This document shows positions 1-8,015 of a stretch of DNA of 44,819 bases, one piece after another. The first letter of the stretch is position 1; every line of letters begins with the position of its first letter. The notes under the pieces were generated by a model. That model saw only the letters and a list, made by a program, of their open reading frames with translations. It had not been told where the DNA came from and did not search any database. Position numbers and translations under genes: made by a program. Origin of the DNA: an uncultured bacterium (GTDB taxonomy: Bacteria > Planctomycetota > UBA1135 > GCA-002686595); NCBI GenBank assembly GCA_937905825.1, contig CALCXM010000097.1:1-44819 (forward strand), in the 5' to 3' direction.

Positions 1-786
1 GAGCTTCTGTGCGGCGAAGACCGGCCCATCCTCCAGCAGGAACACTCCGTCCACGGTCTCTTTGCAAATCGCGACGTTCAAGGCGCCCGCGGAAATTGGA
101 CAGAGCCCTTGGACCTCCGTCGTGATCTGCGCGACGTCCACCGGATGGCCAGCTTGCAAACCGAGGGTCATGCTCGGTGCGCCGCTGGGTTCGGCCCCGT
201 AGATTCGAACCTTGTCCCCGAGTGCGCGGCGCAAAGCGAGGGAGCATCCAGCGATCAAGCCTCCACCTCCCACGGGCACGACGACGACTTCCACGTCGGG
301 CCACTGCTCAGCGATCTCGGCCCCCACGGTGCCCGCCCCGGCGATGGTGCGGTCGGAGTCGTAAGGATGAATCAGGAGAACCCCGGAGGCCATGCGCGCC
401 CGGCACTCCGCTTCCGCCGCCGCCCGATCCTTGCCGAGCACGACTTCCGCACCGAGCTCACGACAGGCTTCGATCTTGTTCGGGTAGGCGTCCGCGGGCA
501 TCACGATCGTCGCGTGCACTCCAGCGCGTTTGGCCGCCCAAGCCAAGGCTCGCCCATGGTTGCCGGAGCTGGTGGCGATGACTCCGCGGGCGCGCTCTTC
601 CGGAGTGAGTTGAGCGATCTGGTTGAGGGCTCCGCGGCACTTGAAGGAGCCCGTCTCCTGCTGATTCTCCATCTTGCCCTTCAACAAGATGTTGGGGCTC
701 GGAGAGGGAAGGTCGAGCAAAGGGGTCGAGCGCACAATTCCGGCCACCCGCTCGGCCGCGGCGGCGATGTCGATGGATTCAAACAT
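1..786 (-). CDS. Serine/threonine dehydratase (PLP fold type II), 3' end cut by window
   Basis: The reverse strand reads 262 codons from an ATG at 786 without a stop to the window edge, so the C-terminus is missing. The family deaminates L-threonine or L-serine to a 2-oxo acid with pyridoxal phosphate, in the cytoplasm. Visible hallmarks are SFKCRGA near residue 47 (Schiff-base lysine), SSGNHGRA near residue 73 (substrate loop) and the glycine-rich phosphate-binding loop VGGGGLIAG near residue 173. The spacing fits the short catabolic (TdcB-like) or racemase-like forms; whether an ACT-type regulatory domain follows cannot be seen. It could be a serine racemase or another threonine-dehydratase-like enzyme. 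No clear Shine-Dalgarno lies directly upstream. It is divergent from the lipoprotein gene that follows. Confidence 0.85.
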   Translation of the reverse strand, partial: MFESIDIAAAAERVAGIVRSTPLLDLPSPSPNILLKGKMENQQETGSFKCRGALNQIAQLTPEERARGVIATSSGNHGRALAWAAKRAGVHATIVMPADAYPNKIEACRELGAEVVLGKDRAAAEAECRARMASGVLLIHPYDSDRTIAGAGTVGAEIAEQWPDVEVVVVPVGGGGLIAGCSLALRRALGDKVRIYGAEPSGAPSMTLGLQAGHPVDVAQITTEVQGLCPISAGALNVAICKETVDGVFLLEDGPVFAAQKL

Positions 787-1137
787 GGCCACAATCTAAC
801 CCATTGCCGGCGCAAGCAGTCCTCCGGGCTAGCAGGCCACGGGAGGGTTCCCAGGATGGAGGCGAACTCTGCCGGGAACCGGCGCGCTTGCGCGACCGCC
901 AAGGGCTTGCTGGCGACGCTGCCCTTTGGCTCCCGCCAGCAGTGCCCCAGGACGAGGGTTCTGGGGTCCGAGCATGAGCTGCTGAAGGGCGCTCACAGGC
1001 TCGGCCCCGCCAGCCGGCGTAAACCTGAAGCGTGGCCGCGGCTAAGCGTGTTCCAATTGTGTCCTGGATCCGGAGGCCGCGACCGCCAACACTGGACGGC
1101 GTCTACGGATTCACAACTCCCGCCCGATTTGACTCCC
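787..1137. other. Intergenic region between divergent genes
   Basis: This gap of about 350 bp separates the dehydratase start from the divergent lipoprotein start, so both promoters should lie here. No convincing -35/-10 pair, RNA gene or repeat is seen. An open frame runs through it on the plus strand, but its composition and lack of family resemblance suggest noise. Confidence 0.4.
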
Positions 1138-1785
1138 ATGAGCCATTCCATGCGCCCATTCATGAGCACTCCTTCACGCGCCCTGCTCCTCTTGCTGCTC
1201 CTCGCTTCCTGCACCAGCTCTAGCCTGCAGGACACAAGTCAAACGACCCTCCAATGGGACTTCGAGTCCGAGGCCGCCGCGCAGGCATTTCAACCCACCA
1301 GCGGGGAGTGGAAGGTCGAGCAGGCCTCGCCGGCAGCGGGCCAGGGACGCGTGCTCTCGCAGCTTGCGCAGAACCCCAAGCCCGCCTTCAACGTTTCCCT
1401 CATCGAGGGCATCGCGCGCAAGGACCTGGACATCAGCGTGGCGTTCAACGCGGTCGCCGGGGAAATCGATCAAGGGGGCGGACCCATCTGGCGCGCGGCG
1501 GACGGGCAGAACTACTACATCGCCCGCTACAACCCGCTCGAGGACAACTACCGGGTGTACACGGTGGTGAATGGTGTGCGCACGGAACTCGCGAGTGCGG
1601 ACATTCCGAACAGTCCCGGCTGGCACACGTTGCGGGTGACCATGACGGGCAACCACATCCAGTGCTACTACGACGGCGGCCTCGCTTTGGATGTGAAGGA
1701 TGACACGTTTGCGCAGAGCGGCGGGCTTGGGCTATGGACGAAGGCGGACGCTCAAACGCAGTTTGACGACGTGCTGATTCGTTAG
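1138..1785 (+). CDS. Lipoprotein with LamG/DUF1080-like beta-sandwich
   Basis: The 215-aa product starts with a lipoprotein signal: a leucine stretch followed by lipobox L-A-S-C, so the mature protein begins at that Cys and should be membrane-anchored outside the cytoplasm. The rest resembles a single concanavalin-like (LamG or DUF1080/3-keto-disaccharide hydrolase-like) domain: WDFES at its start, GPIWRAADGQNYYIARYNP, then WHTLRVTMTG, YYDGG, GGLGLWTKADA and a terminal FDDVLIR strand. Such domains bind or cleave carbohydrates; no catalytic assignment is made. In-frame ATGs at 1138, 1150 and 1162 all keep the signal peptide, and no Shine-Dalgarno decides between them. The open frame continues far upstream, but only as antisense to the dehydratase. 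Confidence 0.75.
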   Translation: MSHSMRPFMSTPSRALLLLLLLASCTSSSLQDTSQTTLQWDFESEAAAQAFQPTSGEWKVEQASPAAGQGRVLSQLAQNPKPAFNVSLIEGIARKDLDISVAFNAVAGEIDQGGGPIWRAADGQNYYIARYNPLEDNYRVYTVVNGVRTELASADIPNSPGWHTLRVTMTGNHIQCYYDGGLALDVKDDTFAQSGGLGLWTKADAQTQFDDVLIR

Positions 1786-1849
1786 GCCAAAAGCTGCGCG
1801 CGCCTAGCGGGCCGTAGGGTGGGCACAGGCGGCGAAGGTCGCCAACATA

Positions 1850-1890
1850 GAAAAAGAGCGTGGTCGCACCCGGGGAGGCAACCACGCTCT
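1850..1890 (-). terminator. Rho-independent terminator of the tricorn-like gene
   Basis: A perfect 10-bp inverted repeat, AGAGCGTGGT/ACCACGCTCT (1855-1864 and 1881-1890), has a 16-nt loop and is followed on the minus strand by TTTTTC. It lies 25 bp past the stop codon of the minus-strand protease gene, so it should end that transcript. On the plus strand the hairpin lacks a T-run. Confidence 0.85.
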
Positions 1891-1914
1891 CGCTTCTGTG
1901 GGAGGCCTTGCTTG

Positions 1915-4900
1915 CTAGCGCGGGGCAGGGTCTCCGATCATCGGAACAGCGCGGACCGGGTTTTCGGCCAGCTGCTTAAGAGCGATTTCCACGGCCTTCT
2001 CAAGCTGAGGATCACGTCCAGCCAGGATCTCTTTCGGCCATTCGATGACTTCCACGTCCGGAGCAACCCCGACGTTCTCGACAATCCAATTGCCCTGTCT
2101 ATCCAGCACGCCGAAGTTGGCCGCTGTCACCGAACCGCCGTCCATCAAGGGCGGGTAGCCCGAGATGCCGACGAGTCCGCCCCAGGTGCGGGTGCCCACG
2201 AGAGTGCCGACCTTCTGGTCCTTGAAGGCCCAGGGCATCCAGTCGCCCCCGGAGCCGGCGTACTCGTTGGCGATCATCACCTTGGGTCCCTCGAGCACAC
2301 CGGAGGGTGAGTAACCCACCCAGTCCTCGCGGTTGCGCCAGAGGGTGATCGTGTTGCGCTTCAAAGTTTCGATCACGTAGTCCGCCACTTGTCCGCCGCC
2401 GTTGTAGCGCTCGTCCAAGATCAAGCCTTCCTTGTCCAGTTGACTGTAGAAGTCGCGGTCGAAGGCGTTTTGGCCCTGGGTCGCCGTGTTCGGCATGTAG
2501 ATGTAGGCCAAACGTCCAGCAGACAGTTCGTCCACGCGCTTGCGGTTGCCTTCCACCCAAGTGTGGAAGCGCAGACCCCGCTCGCTGCCAATCGGAACCA
2601 CCGTGGACGTGCGTCCCTCGCTGCCGTCCGAGTTCACGGAGAGGGTCAACTCAACTTGCTTGCCCGCCAAGTACTCGAACGCTTGGAAGAGGTTTTGATC
2701 AGCGGTCAATGGCCGACCATTGATCGCGATCAAGTAGTCCCCTTCGGCCGCGTCCACTCCAGGTTCGGTCAAGGGAGCGCGTTCACCGGGGTTCCAGTTC
2801 TGACCATGCAGAATGCGCGCCAGACGATAGCGGCCATCAGCCACTTCCAAATCCGCGCCCAAAAGGCCTACGGAGATGCCCGTGGGCGCGCTCGCACTCT
2901 CGCCGCCACTGACGTACTCATGTCCACAGCAGAGCTCGCCGATCAACTCACGAATCAAGAGCGTCAAGTCCGTGCGGTGCTTGACGTGGGGCAAGAAAGC
3001 TTCCCAACGATCCCACATGGCGGGCCAATCGACCCCGTGCATGTTGCGATCGTAGAAGTAGTCCCGTTCGATGCGCCACACTTCGCGCAGGATCTGCGGC
3101 CACTCCTGTTGCGGATCCACGCGCACCATTACCGAGTCGATCGGGAGGGACTTGGCATCCTTCGCGCTTGAGCTGGCGATCGAGAAGCCTCCGCCGAAGA
3201 GCAGCATGGACTTGCCATCGGCGGAGAGACTGTAGCCGCGCACGCCTTCCTTCAAGCTCTTGGCCTTCTTGCTGTCAAAGTCGAACGTCTTCAGCTCGCG
3301 GTCGCCATTGGGCGAGCGCTCCACGAAGTAGAGCTTGTCTTTGGTGCAACTCAGGCTGAAGTACGAACTCGGGGAGGTCGGCAGGGCAAGCACCCGTTGG
3401 CCGAGGCCTTCGAGGTCGATGGAGGGTTTGATCTCTTCTTCGATCTCCTCGCCGTCGCCATCGGAGGGCTCTCCCCCAGCATCTTCATCGCCATCGTCGT
3501 CGTCATCGCCCTTCTCATCGTCGTCGTCCTCCTCCGAGCCTTCGGAGTCGTCGTCGGCGTCCTCGTCGTCGGCCTCCTTCTTCTTGTCGTCGGCTTTCTT
3601 ATCGACGGCATCGTCGCTCTTGGGGAAGAGCGGGTTTTCTCCGTCCGCTTTCAATACGGCAACGTAGAGGCTGCTGTCCCAGTCGCGGCTCGCCGAAGTC
3701 CCCATGTTGAGCCCCATGAATTTGGGACCACGGTTGATCGACGCGTTGAAGAAGAGGTGCTTGCCATCCCCGGAGAAGGCCGGGTTCATGGAAGCGGCGA
3801 AGTCATCCGTCACCGAAGTGACCGTGCCCGTCGCCAACTCAAAGAGCGCCACGTGATCGTAGAGGGTGCGCTCGTTGCGGTTCTCAAAAGCGATCCATTG
3901 GGAGTCCGGAGACCAGACCGCCGTCGGCGAGAGCACACCGAGGGAACCTTGAATGGAAGCGATGGCGGTCACCGCGCCGCCCTCGAGGGTCACGTAGGAC
4001 AGTTGATTGCCCTTGTCCACAAATAGAATGTGCTTGCCGTCAGGACTCCACACAGGCGAGTAGTAGAAGCCCATGCCACCGAGTTCGTAGGACTTGGACT
4101 CCCCTTGCCCGCGACGGTCATGGACCTCCAGGTGATACTCGCCGCCAGCGTCGCTGAACCAGGCGATTTGCTCGCCATCGGGGGACCAAATCGGGCTGCG
4201 CTCGTGAACGTTCGGAGTGTTGGTCAGGTTGCGCGCATCCCCGTGTTCCTTGGGGACCGTGATGATCTCTCCGCGCGCTTCGAACACCGCACGCTTGCCG
4301 TTCGGAGCGATCTCCGCATCACGCACATGGCCTTCTACGGACTGCCAACGAGGCGTGGCCGCAAGACCGTCCGTGCGCACTTGGATTTTCAAGCGCGTGA
4401 GTTTGGATCCACTGGGCTCGAAGAGGTGCAGGGCTCCCGCTTGTTCAAAGACGACCGCGCCATGGCCCGCATCCATGCTGCGGATGTGGAAGTCGGTGAA
4501 GCGCGTCAACTGTTCGACACGCTGACTGCCTGGCTTGTAGCGGAAGAGGTTCATCACGTCGTCTCGATCCGAGGCGAAGTAAACGTCACCGGCGAGCCAA
4601 CGGGGGAAGGTGTCGTTGGCCATCCCATGGGGCACCTCTTCGACTTCGTTGGTCTTGCGATCGAAGATCCAGACCTTGGCCAAACGCCCGCCACGGTAAC
4701 GCTTCCAAGTTCCAAACGCGTCTGCGATTGGCGTGTAGGCAAAGTGCGTGCCCACTTCGTTCAGGGCCATGTGGTGGACTTTCGGCAAGGGCAGAGCCGT
4801 CGGCGTGCCGCCGGCCAAGTCGACGCGGTAAGCCTGGGATGTGGCGTTGCCCGAGAAACGTGAGCTGCGGAACAGAATGCCCTGGCCGTCGGCGGTCCAG

Positions 4901-5292
4901 TCCTGAACGACGTCGTAACTGGGATGCCAAGTCATGCGGCGAGGAACTCCGCCCTCGATCGGCATCACGTAGACGTCCGTGTTGCCCTCGTACTGCGCGC
5001 TGAAGGCCACCAACTTCCCATCGGGGCTGAGCTGCGGGGAGGATTCGCGACCCTGGCTGCTGGTCAAGCGACGCGCTTCACCCCCGGCCCGCGAAACGAT
5101 CCAGAGGTCGTCCGCATGGCGAAACACGATGTGATCTAGGGAGAGGGTGGGCTCTTGCAGCAGCAATGTTTCTGCGGCCTGCATCGACAGGTCCACTTGC
5201 GGGGCGCTGCTGGCGCAGGCGATCACCGATGGAACGACAAGACACAGGGCAACGGAGAGGAACTGGGTGAAGCGCGATGGGATCAGTTGCAT
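1915..5292 (-). CDS. Tricorn-like S41 protease, lipoprotein
   Basis: The product has about 1125 aa with tricorn architecture. A lipoprotein signal with box S-V-I-A-C is followed by TolB/WD-type beta-propeller repeats (many LSPDGK, WSPDGE, WSPDSQ motifs, to about residue 570), a highly acidic Asp/Glu/Lys linker, a second propeller remnant, a helical region, a PDZ-like stretch (GDYLIAINGRPL) and the C-terminal S41 core. Expected catalytic residues are visible: His in CCGHEY, Ser in YAGSGGD, Glu in VENVGVAPD. The Ser that precedes the His in archaeal tricorn seems to be Gly here. The family trims peptides; the signal points to an extracytoplasmic role. Start 5292 was chosen over 5319 because it gives a clean signal peptide and has AGGAAAG just upstream. 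Confidence 0.88.
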   Translation of the reverse strand: MQLIPSRFTQFLSVALCLVVPSVIACASSAPQVDLSMQAAETLLLQEPTLSLDHIVFRHADDLWIVSRAGGEARRLTSSQGRESSPQLSPDGKLVAFSAQYEGNTDVYVMPIEGGVPRRMTWHPSYDVVQDWTADGQGILFRSSRFSGNATSQAYRVDLAGGTPTALPLPKVHHMALNEVGTHFAYTPIADAFGTWKRYRGGRLAKVWIFDRKTNEVEEVPHGMANDTFPRWLAGDVYFASDRDDVMNLFRYKPGSQRVEQLTRFTDFHIRSMDAGHGAVVFEQAGALHLFEPSGSKLTRLKIQVRTDGLAATPRWQSVEGHVRDAEIAPNGKRAVFEARGEIITVPKEHGDARNLTNTPNVHERSPIWSPDGEQIAWFSDAGGEYHLEVHDRRGQGESKSYELGGMGFYYSPVWSPDGKHILFVDKGNQLSYVTLEGGAVTAIASIQGSLGVLSPTAVWSPDSQWIAFENRNERTLYDHVALFELATGTVTSVTDDFAASMNPAFSGDGKHLFFNASINRGPKFMGLNMGTSASRDWDSSLYVAVLKADGENPLFPKSDDAVDKKADDKKKEADDEDADDDSEGSEEDDDDEKGDDDDDGDEDAGGEPSDGDGEEIEEEIKPSIDLEGLGQRVLALPTSPSSYFSLSCTKDKLYFVERSPNGDRELKTFDFDSKKAKSLKEGVRGYSLSADGKSMLLFGGGFSIASSSAKDAKSLPIDSVMVRVDPQQEWPQILREVWRIERDYFYDRNMHGVDWPAMWDRWEAFLPHVKHRTDLTLLIRELIGELCCGHEYVSGGESASAPTGISVGLLGADLEVADGRYRLARILHGQNWNPGERAPLTEPGVDAAEGDYLIAINGRPLTADQNLFQAFEYLAGKQVELTLSVNSDGSEGRTSTVVPIGSERGLRFHTWVEGNRKRVDELSAGRLAYIYMPNTATQGQNAFDRDFYSQLDKEGLILDERYNGGGQVADYVIETLKRNTITLWRNREDWVGYSPSGVLEGPKVMIANEYAGSGGDWMPWAFKDQKVGTLVGTRTWGGLVGISGYPPLMDGGSVTAANFGVLDRQGNWIVENVGVAPDVEVIEWPKEILAGRDPQLEKAVEIALKQLAENPVRAVPMIGDPAPR

Positions 5293-6094
5293 GGACTTTC
5301 CTGGGGAGAAGACGGGCACGGAGCATAGCCGGAAAGCGCCCGTACGGACTAGGTTGGATGAGATAGAAAGGGGAGCACTGGGCCAATCCCCCCTCCCCAG
5401 GCCGCGTCACGGAGAATCCCCCGGAGCCTTCGCTGCTGCAACACCCGCCGCTGTAACAGATGTGTTGCTGCCCAACTTGACCAGGCGAGAGGAAGCGGGC
5501 GCTTGGCCGGTGAGGGCGCGCGCCGGGTTGGTTGCCCAAGGGCACGCGACGCACTGCGCAGCTCCCCGAATCTGGTCACCAACCAAAGCCGCGCCGCAAC
5601 GACTCGCACGGTGACGCTTCACGGAGTTGAGTGTGAGGCAAAGGCCCCATGCACCGTTTCGTGTGATCGGCGCACGAGGTGGACTGCGTTCATGCGACGC
5701 GCGGCACAGTTCACAAAAAGGGAATGCTCCGTGTCGCTTTCGTCGAACTCATGACGATCGGTGAGAGAACAACAAGTCCTCTGATTGACCATGAAACCAG
5801 TGTTTACGTGCTGTTCTCGGAGCAATGAACTCACATCGAGTGTTTACCCCAAGTCCCCGCCAAGAGCCACTCATAGCTGAACCATCCGACTATTCTCGAG
5901 TCCGTCCAATCGCGGACGTCGATAGAGACATCAACCAAGAACACGGTCAGCAACTCGGGGCAACCATGCCGAGTGGAGCGCGCTTGGTTTCTCCAGAAGT
6001 CATCACTCGCTCGGGTCTTGTCCCCAGGTGATTGGCGAGTCTCGGCTCGCTTGCATCCTGCCAGGTTTCCCTGCGAGCCAAGCCCCAGGATGCA
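5293..6094. other. 800-bp region without a recognisable gene
   Basis: This is the longest gap in the window. Several short open frames exist on both strands, but none has a convincing start signal, signal peptide or family resemblance. The stretch around 5640-5900 is visibly less GC-rich than the flanking genes. No RNA gene fold was recognised. It must hold the promoters of the flanking divergent genes and may hold decayed or foreign sequence. Confidence 0.4.
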
Positions 6095-7165
6095 ATGAAA
6101 ACTAGACCTTTGACCCGGGCGCAAGGCGCTCCGCGACGCACGATTCTCTTGGCGGGAAGCTTAGGGTTCTTGCTGTACCTATCTCTCGACTCCGGCAGAA
6201 CCTCCACGGGGGTGGTTTCCGCTGGCCGACCACCGGCCTTGACGACCACCTTTGCGTCGAGCAACTCAAGCGATGGCCACATGTTCAACGTGCGGCCATT
6301 CAAGACGATTCGTATCAAGGATCTGAGCTGCAACGTGGATGGCACGGCCAACACTCTGGTGCACTACAAGGTCTTCAGTCGAGTCGGGTCCTACGAGTTC
6401 AAAACGCAGAGTGCCTCCCAGTGGACACTTCAAGCTCAGGGCACGACGCTCTCCATGGGCAAGAACGCTGCGACCTCCCTAGAAGCGGACTTTGACCTGG
6501 TGCTACCGGAAGGCGAGTTGACGGGTTTCTACGTCACCCTCACAAGCGGGGTGTTCCTCAGTACGGACACGCCGACCCAACATGAGATTGCCGCCAGCGA
6601 TGCCAACTTGGCCATTCAGGAGGGGATCGGCATCAGCTACCCCTTCAGTCAAGTCCTCGAACGGCAGATCTGGAATGGCACGATCCACTACTCGATCGTG
6701 GCCGGAACGCCCTTCTGTTTCGGAGGGCCCCACAGCCAATCCTGCCCGTGCGGCAACACCACGACCGGAGAGGCCGGTTGCCAGAATGGTTCCGGTCGAG
6801 GCGCTTTGCTCGAAACCATCGGCACCCAATCGGTGTCGGCGGCCGACCTCGAGTTCACCGTGTCGGACCTGCCCCCCAACCGGCCGGTGCTGTTGCTTTC
6901 GGGGACGTCCATGCTCAATGGCGGTCAAGGCGCGTTCTATGGGGACGGGCTCGCTTGCATTGGTGGAAGTCTGCGGGCCTACGGTGTGCACTTCTCCGGG
7001 CCCCACGGGCTGGCCCATTGGAACAAGGCGGTTGTCGCCCAAGCTGGCTACCATGTGGGCGAGACTCGCTACTTTCAAGCGGTCTTCCGGGACGTGGTCG
7101 GGTTGGGCCCCTGCGGTTCGCTTTTCAACTTGAGCAATGGGTACACGATCGCGTTCAAGCCCTGA
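6095..7165 (+). CDS. Secreted protein with CPCGN-type C-terminal module
   Basis: The 356-aa protein has a positively charged N-terminus and a hydrophobic segment (ILLAGSLGFLLYLSL), so it is exported or membrane-anchored. The middle (about 60-210) has no recognised domain. The last 150 residues form a Cys/Gly-rich module with CFGGPHSQSCPCGN, GDGLACIGG, FRD and a terminal FNLSNGYTIAFKP. The same module ends the product of 36670-37929; it is a recurrent C-terminal element of planctomycete secreted proteins, of unknown role (surface attachment or sorting are possibilities). The ATG at 6095 has AGGA five bases upstream. An in-frame start at 6032 would place extra residues before the signal sequence and is less likely. 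Confidence 0.75.
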   Translation: MKTRPLTRAQGAPRRTILLAGSLGFLLYLSLDSGRTSTGVVSAGRPPALTTTFASSNSSDGHMFNVRPFKTIRIKDLSCNVDGTANTLVHYKVFSRVGSYEFKTQSASQWTLQAQGTTLSMGKNAATSLEADFDLVLPEGELTGFYVTLTSGVFLSTDTPTQHEIAASDANLAIQEGIGISYPFSQVLERQIWNGTIHYSIVAGTPFCFGGPHSQSCPCGNTTTGEAGCQNGSGRGALLETIGTQSVSAADLEFTVSDLPPNRPVLLLSGTSMLNGGQGAFYGDGLACIGGSLRAYGVHFSGPHGLAHWNKAVVAQAGYHVGETRYFQAVFRDVVGLGPCGSLFNLSNGYTIAFKP

Positions 7166-7279
7166 ACTCGCTTCCTATGACCTGCAGCGGGGCTGAATTG
7201 ATGCGCTAAATGCAGAGCGTAGGAGCCGAGTGAGTTAGACTCCCCCGCTCCCCTCAACCTCCCCCAACCGCTAGTTCCC

Positions 7280-7951
7280 ATGCCGCTCCTTGATTGCATC
7301 GAAGTCACCCCCTCTGTCCCCGCCATCCGATCCGTGATCTGGCTGCATGGGTTGGGCGCGGACGGCAGTGACTTTGAGGCCATCGTTCCTGAGCTCCGAT
7401 TGCCGGCTGAGCTTGGCATTCGCTACGTCTTCCCCAACGCCCCGTCGATTCCCGTCACGATCAACGGGGGCATGCTGATGCCCGCTTGGTACGACATCCT
7501 CAGCATGAACATCGAGCGCGAACTCGACATGGACCAGCTGCTCGCCTCCGCCCAAGCGGTGCATGATCTGATCGATCGTGAAATCGAGCGCGGCATCCCC
7601 AGCGAGAACATCTTGCTCGCGGGCTTCTCCCAAGGGGGCGCGGTGAACTACCAAGCTGCTCTGACCTACCCCAAACCACTCGCGGGGTTGCTGGCCCTCT
7701 CCACCTACTTCGCAACCGCCGCAAGCGTAAAGCCCAGCGGAGCCAACCCACAGCTTCACGTGTTCGTGGCCCATGGAAGCCTGGACCCGGTGGTCCCCGA
7801 GGAACTCGGACAACGCAGCGTCGACGATCTGCGCAAGCTAGGTCTGGCCCCCACCTACCGCGCCTATCCCATGCAACACCAAGTCTGCGGGGAGGAGATC
7901 GAGGACATGGCCGAGTGGATGACCCAAGTGTTCGAGGGACCGCGGGAATAG
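7280..7951 (+). CDS. Carboxylesterase/phospholipase (alpha/beta hydrolase, EstB/YpfH type)
   Basis: At 223 aa this matches the usual length of the Abhydrolase_2 carboxylesterase family, which hydrolyses short-chain esters or lysophospholipids. The oxyanion region is VIWLHGLGADGSDF (19-32), the nucleophile elbow is GFSQGGA with Ser117, the acid is Asp169 in HGSLDPVVP, and the catalytic His is His200 in YPMQHQVCGEE. All catalytic residues are present. There is no signal peptide, so it should be cytoplasmic. It stands alone between a secreted protein and a convergent protease gene and ends at a strong shared hairpin. Confidence 0.92.
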   Translation: MPLLDCIEVTPSVPAIRSVIWLHGLGADGSDFEAIVPELRLPAELGIRYVFPNAPSIPVTINGGMLMPAWYDILSMNIERELDMDQLLASAQAVHDLIDREIERGIPSENILLAGFSQGGAVNYQAALTYPKPLAGLLALSTYFATAASVKPSGANPQLHVFVAHGSLDPVVPEELGQRSVDDLRKLGLAPTYRAYPMQHQVCGEEIEDMAEWMTQVFEGPRE

Positions 7952-7961
7952 CGCCAACGCA

Positions 7962-7996
7962 AGTGGGGCGCGCTGGCTGAACCAGCGCGCCCCACT
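7962..7996. terminator. Bidirectional hairpin between convergent genes
   Basis: A perfect 15-bp GC-rich inverted repeat, AGTGGGGCGCGCTGG/CCAGCGCGCCCCACT, has a 5-nt loop CTGAA. It lies between the stop codons of the carboxylesterase (7951) and the subtilase (8016). The T-tracts on either side are weak, but the position and stability suggest it terminates both transcripts. Confidence 0.75.
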
Positions 7997-8015
7997 GTCG
8001 TTTGCTCAGGCCGGA

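Noticed and set aside
109..1137. Long plus-strand open frame upstream of the lipoprotein
   Set aside because: It runs antisense to the well-supported Ser/Thr dehydratase, and its residues are arginine/histidine-rich noise with no signal or family match.
5147..5614. 155-codon plus-strand frame in the tricorn upstream region
   Set aside because: Starts inside the protease gene on the other strand and shows no domain or signal.
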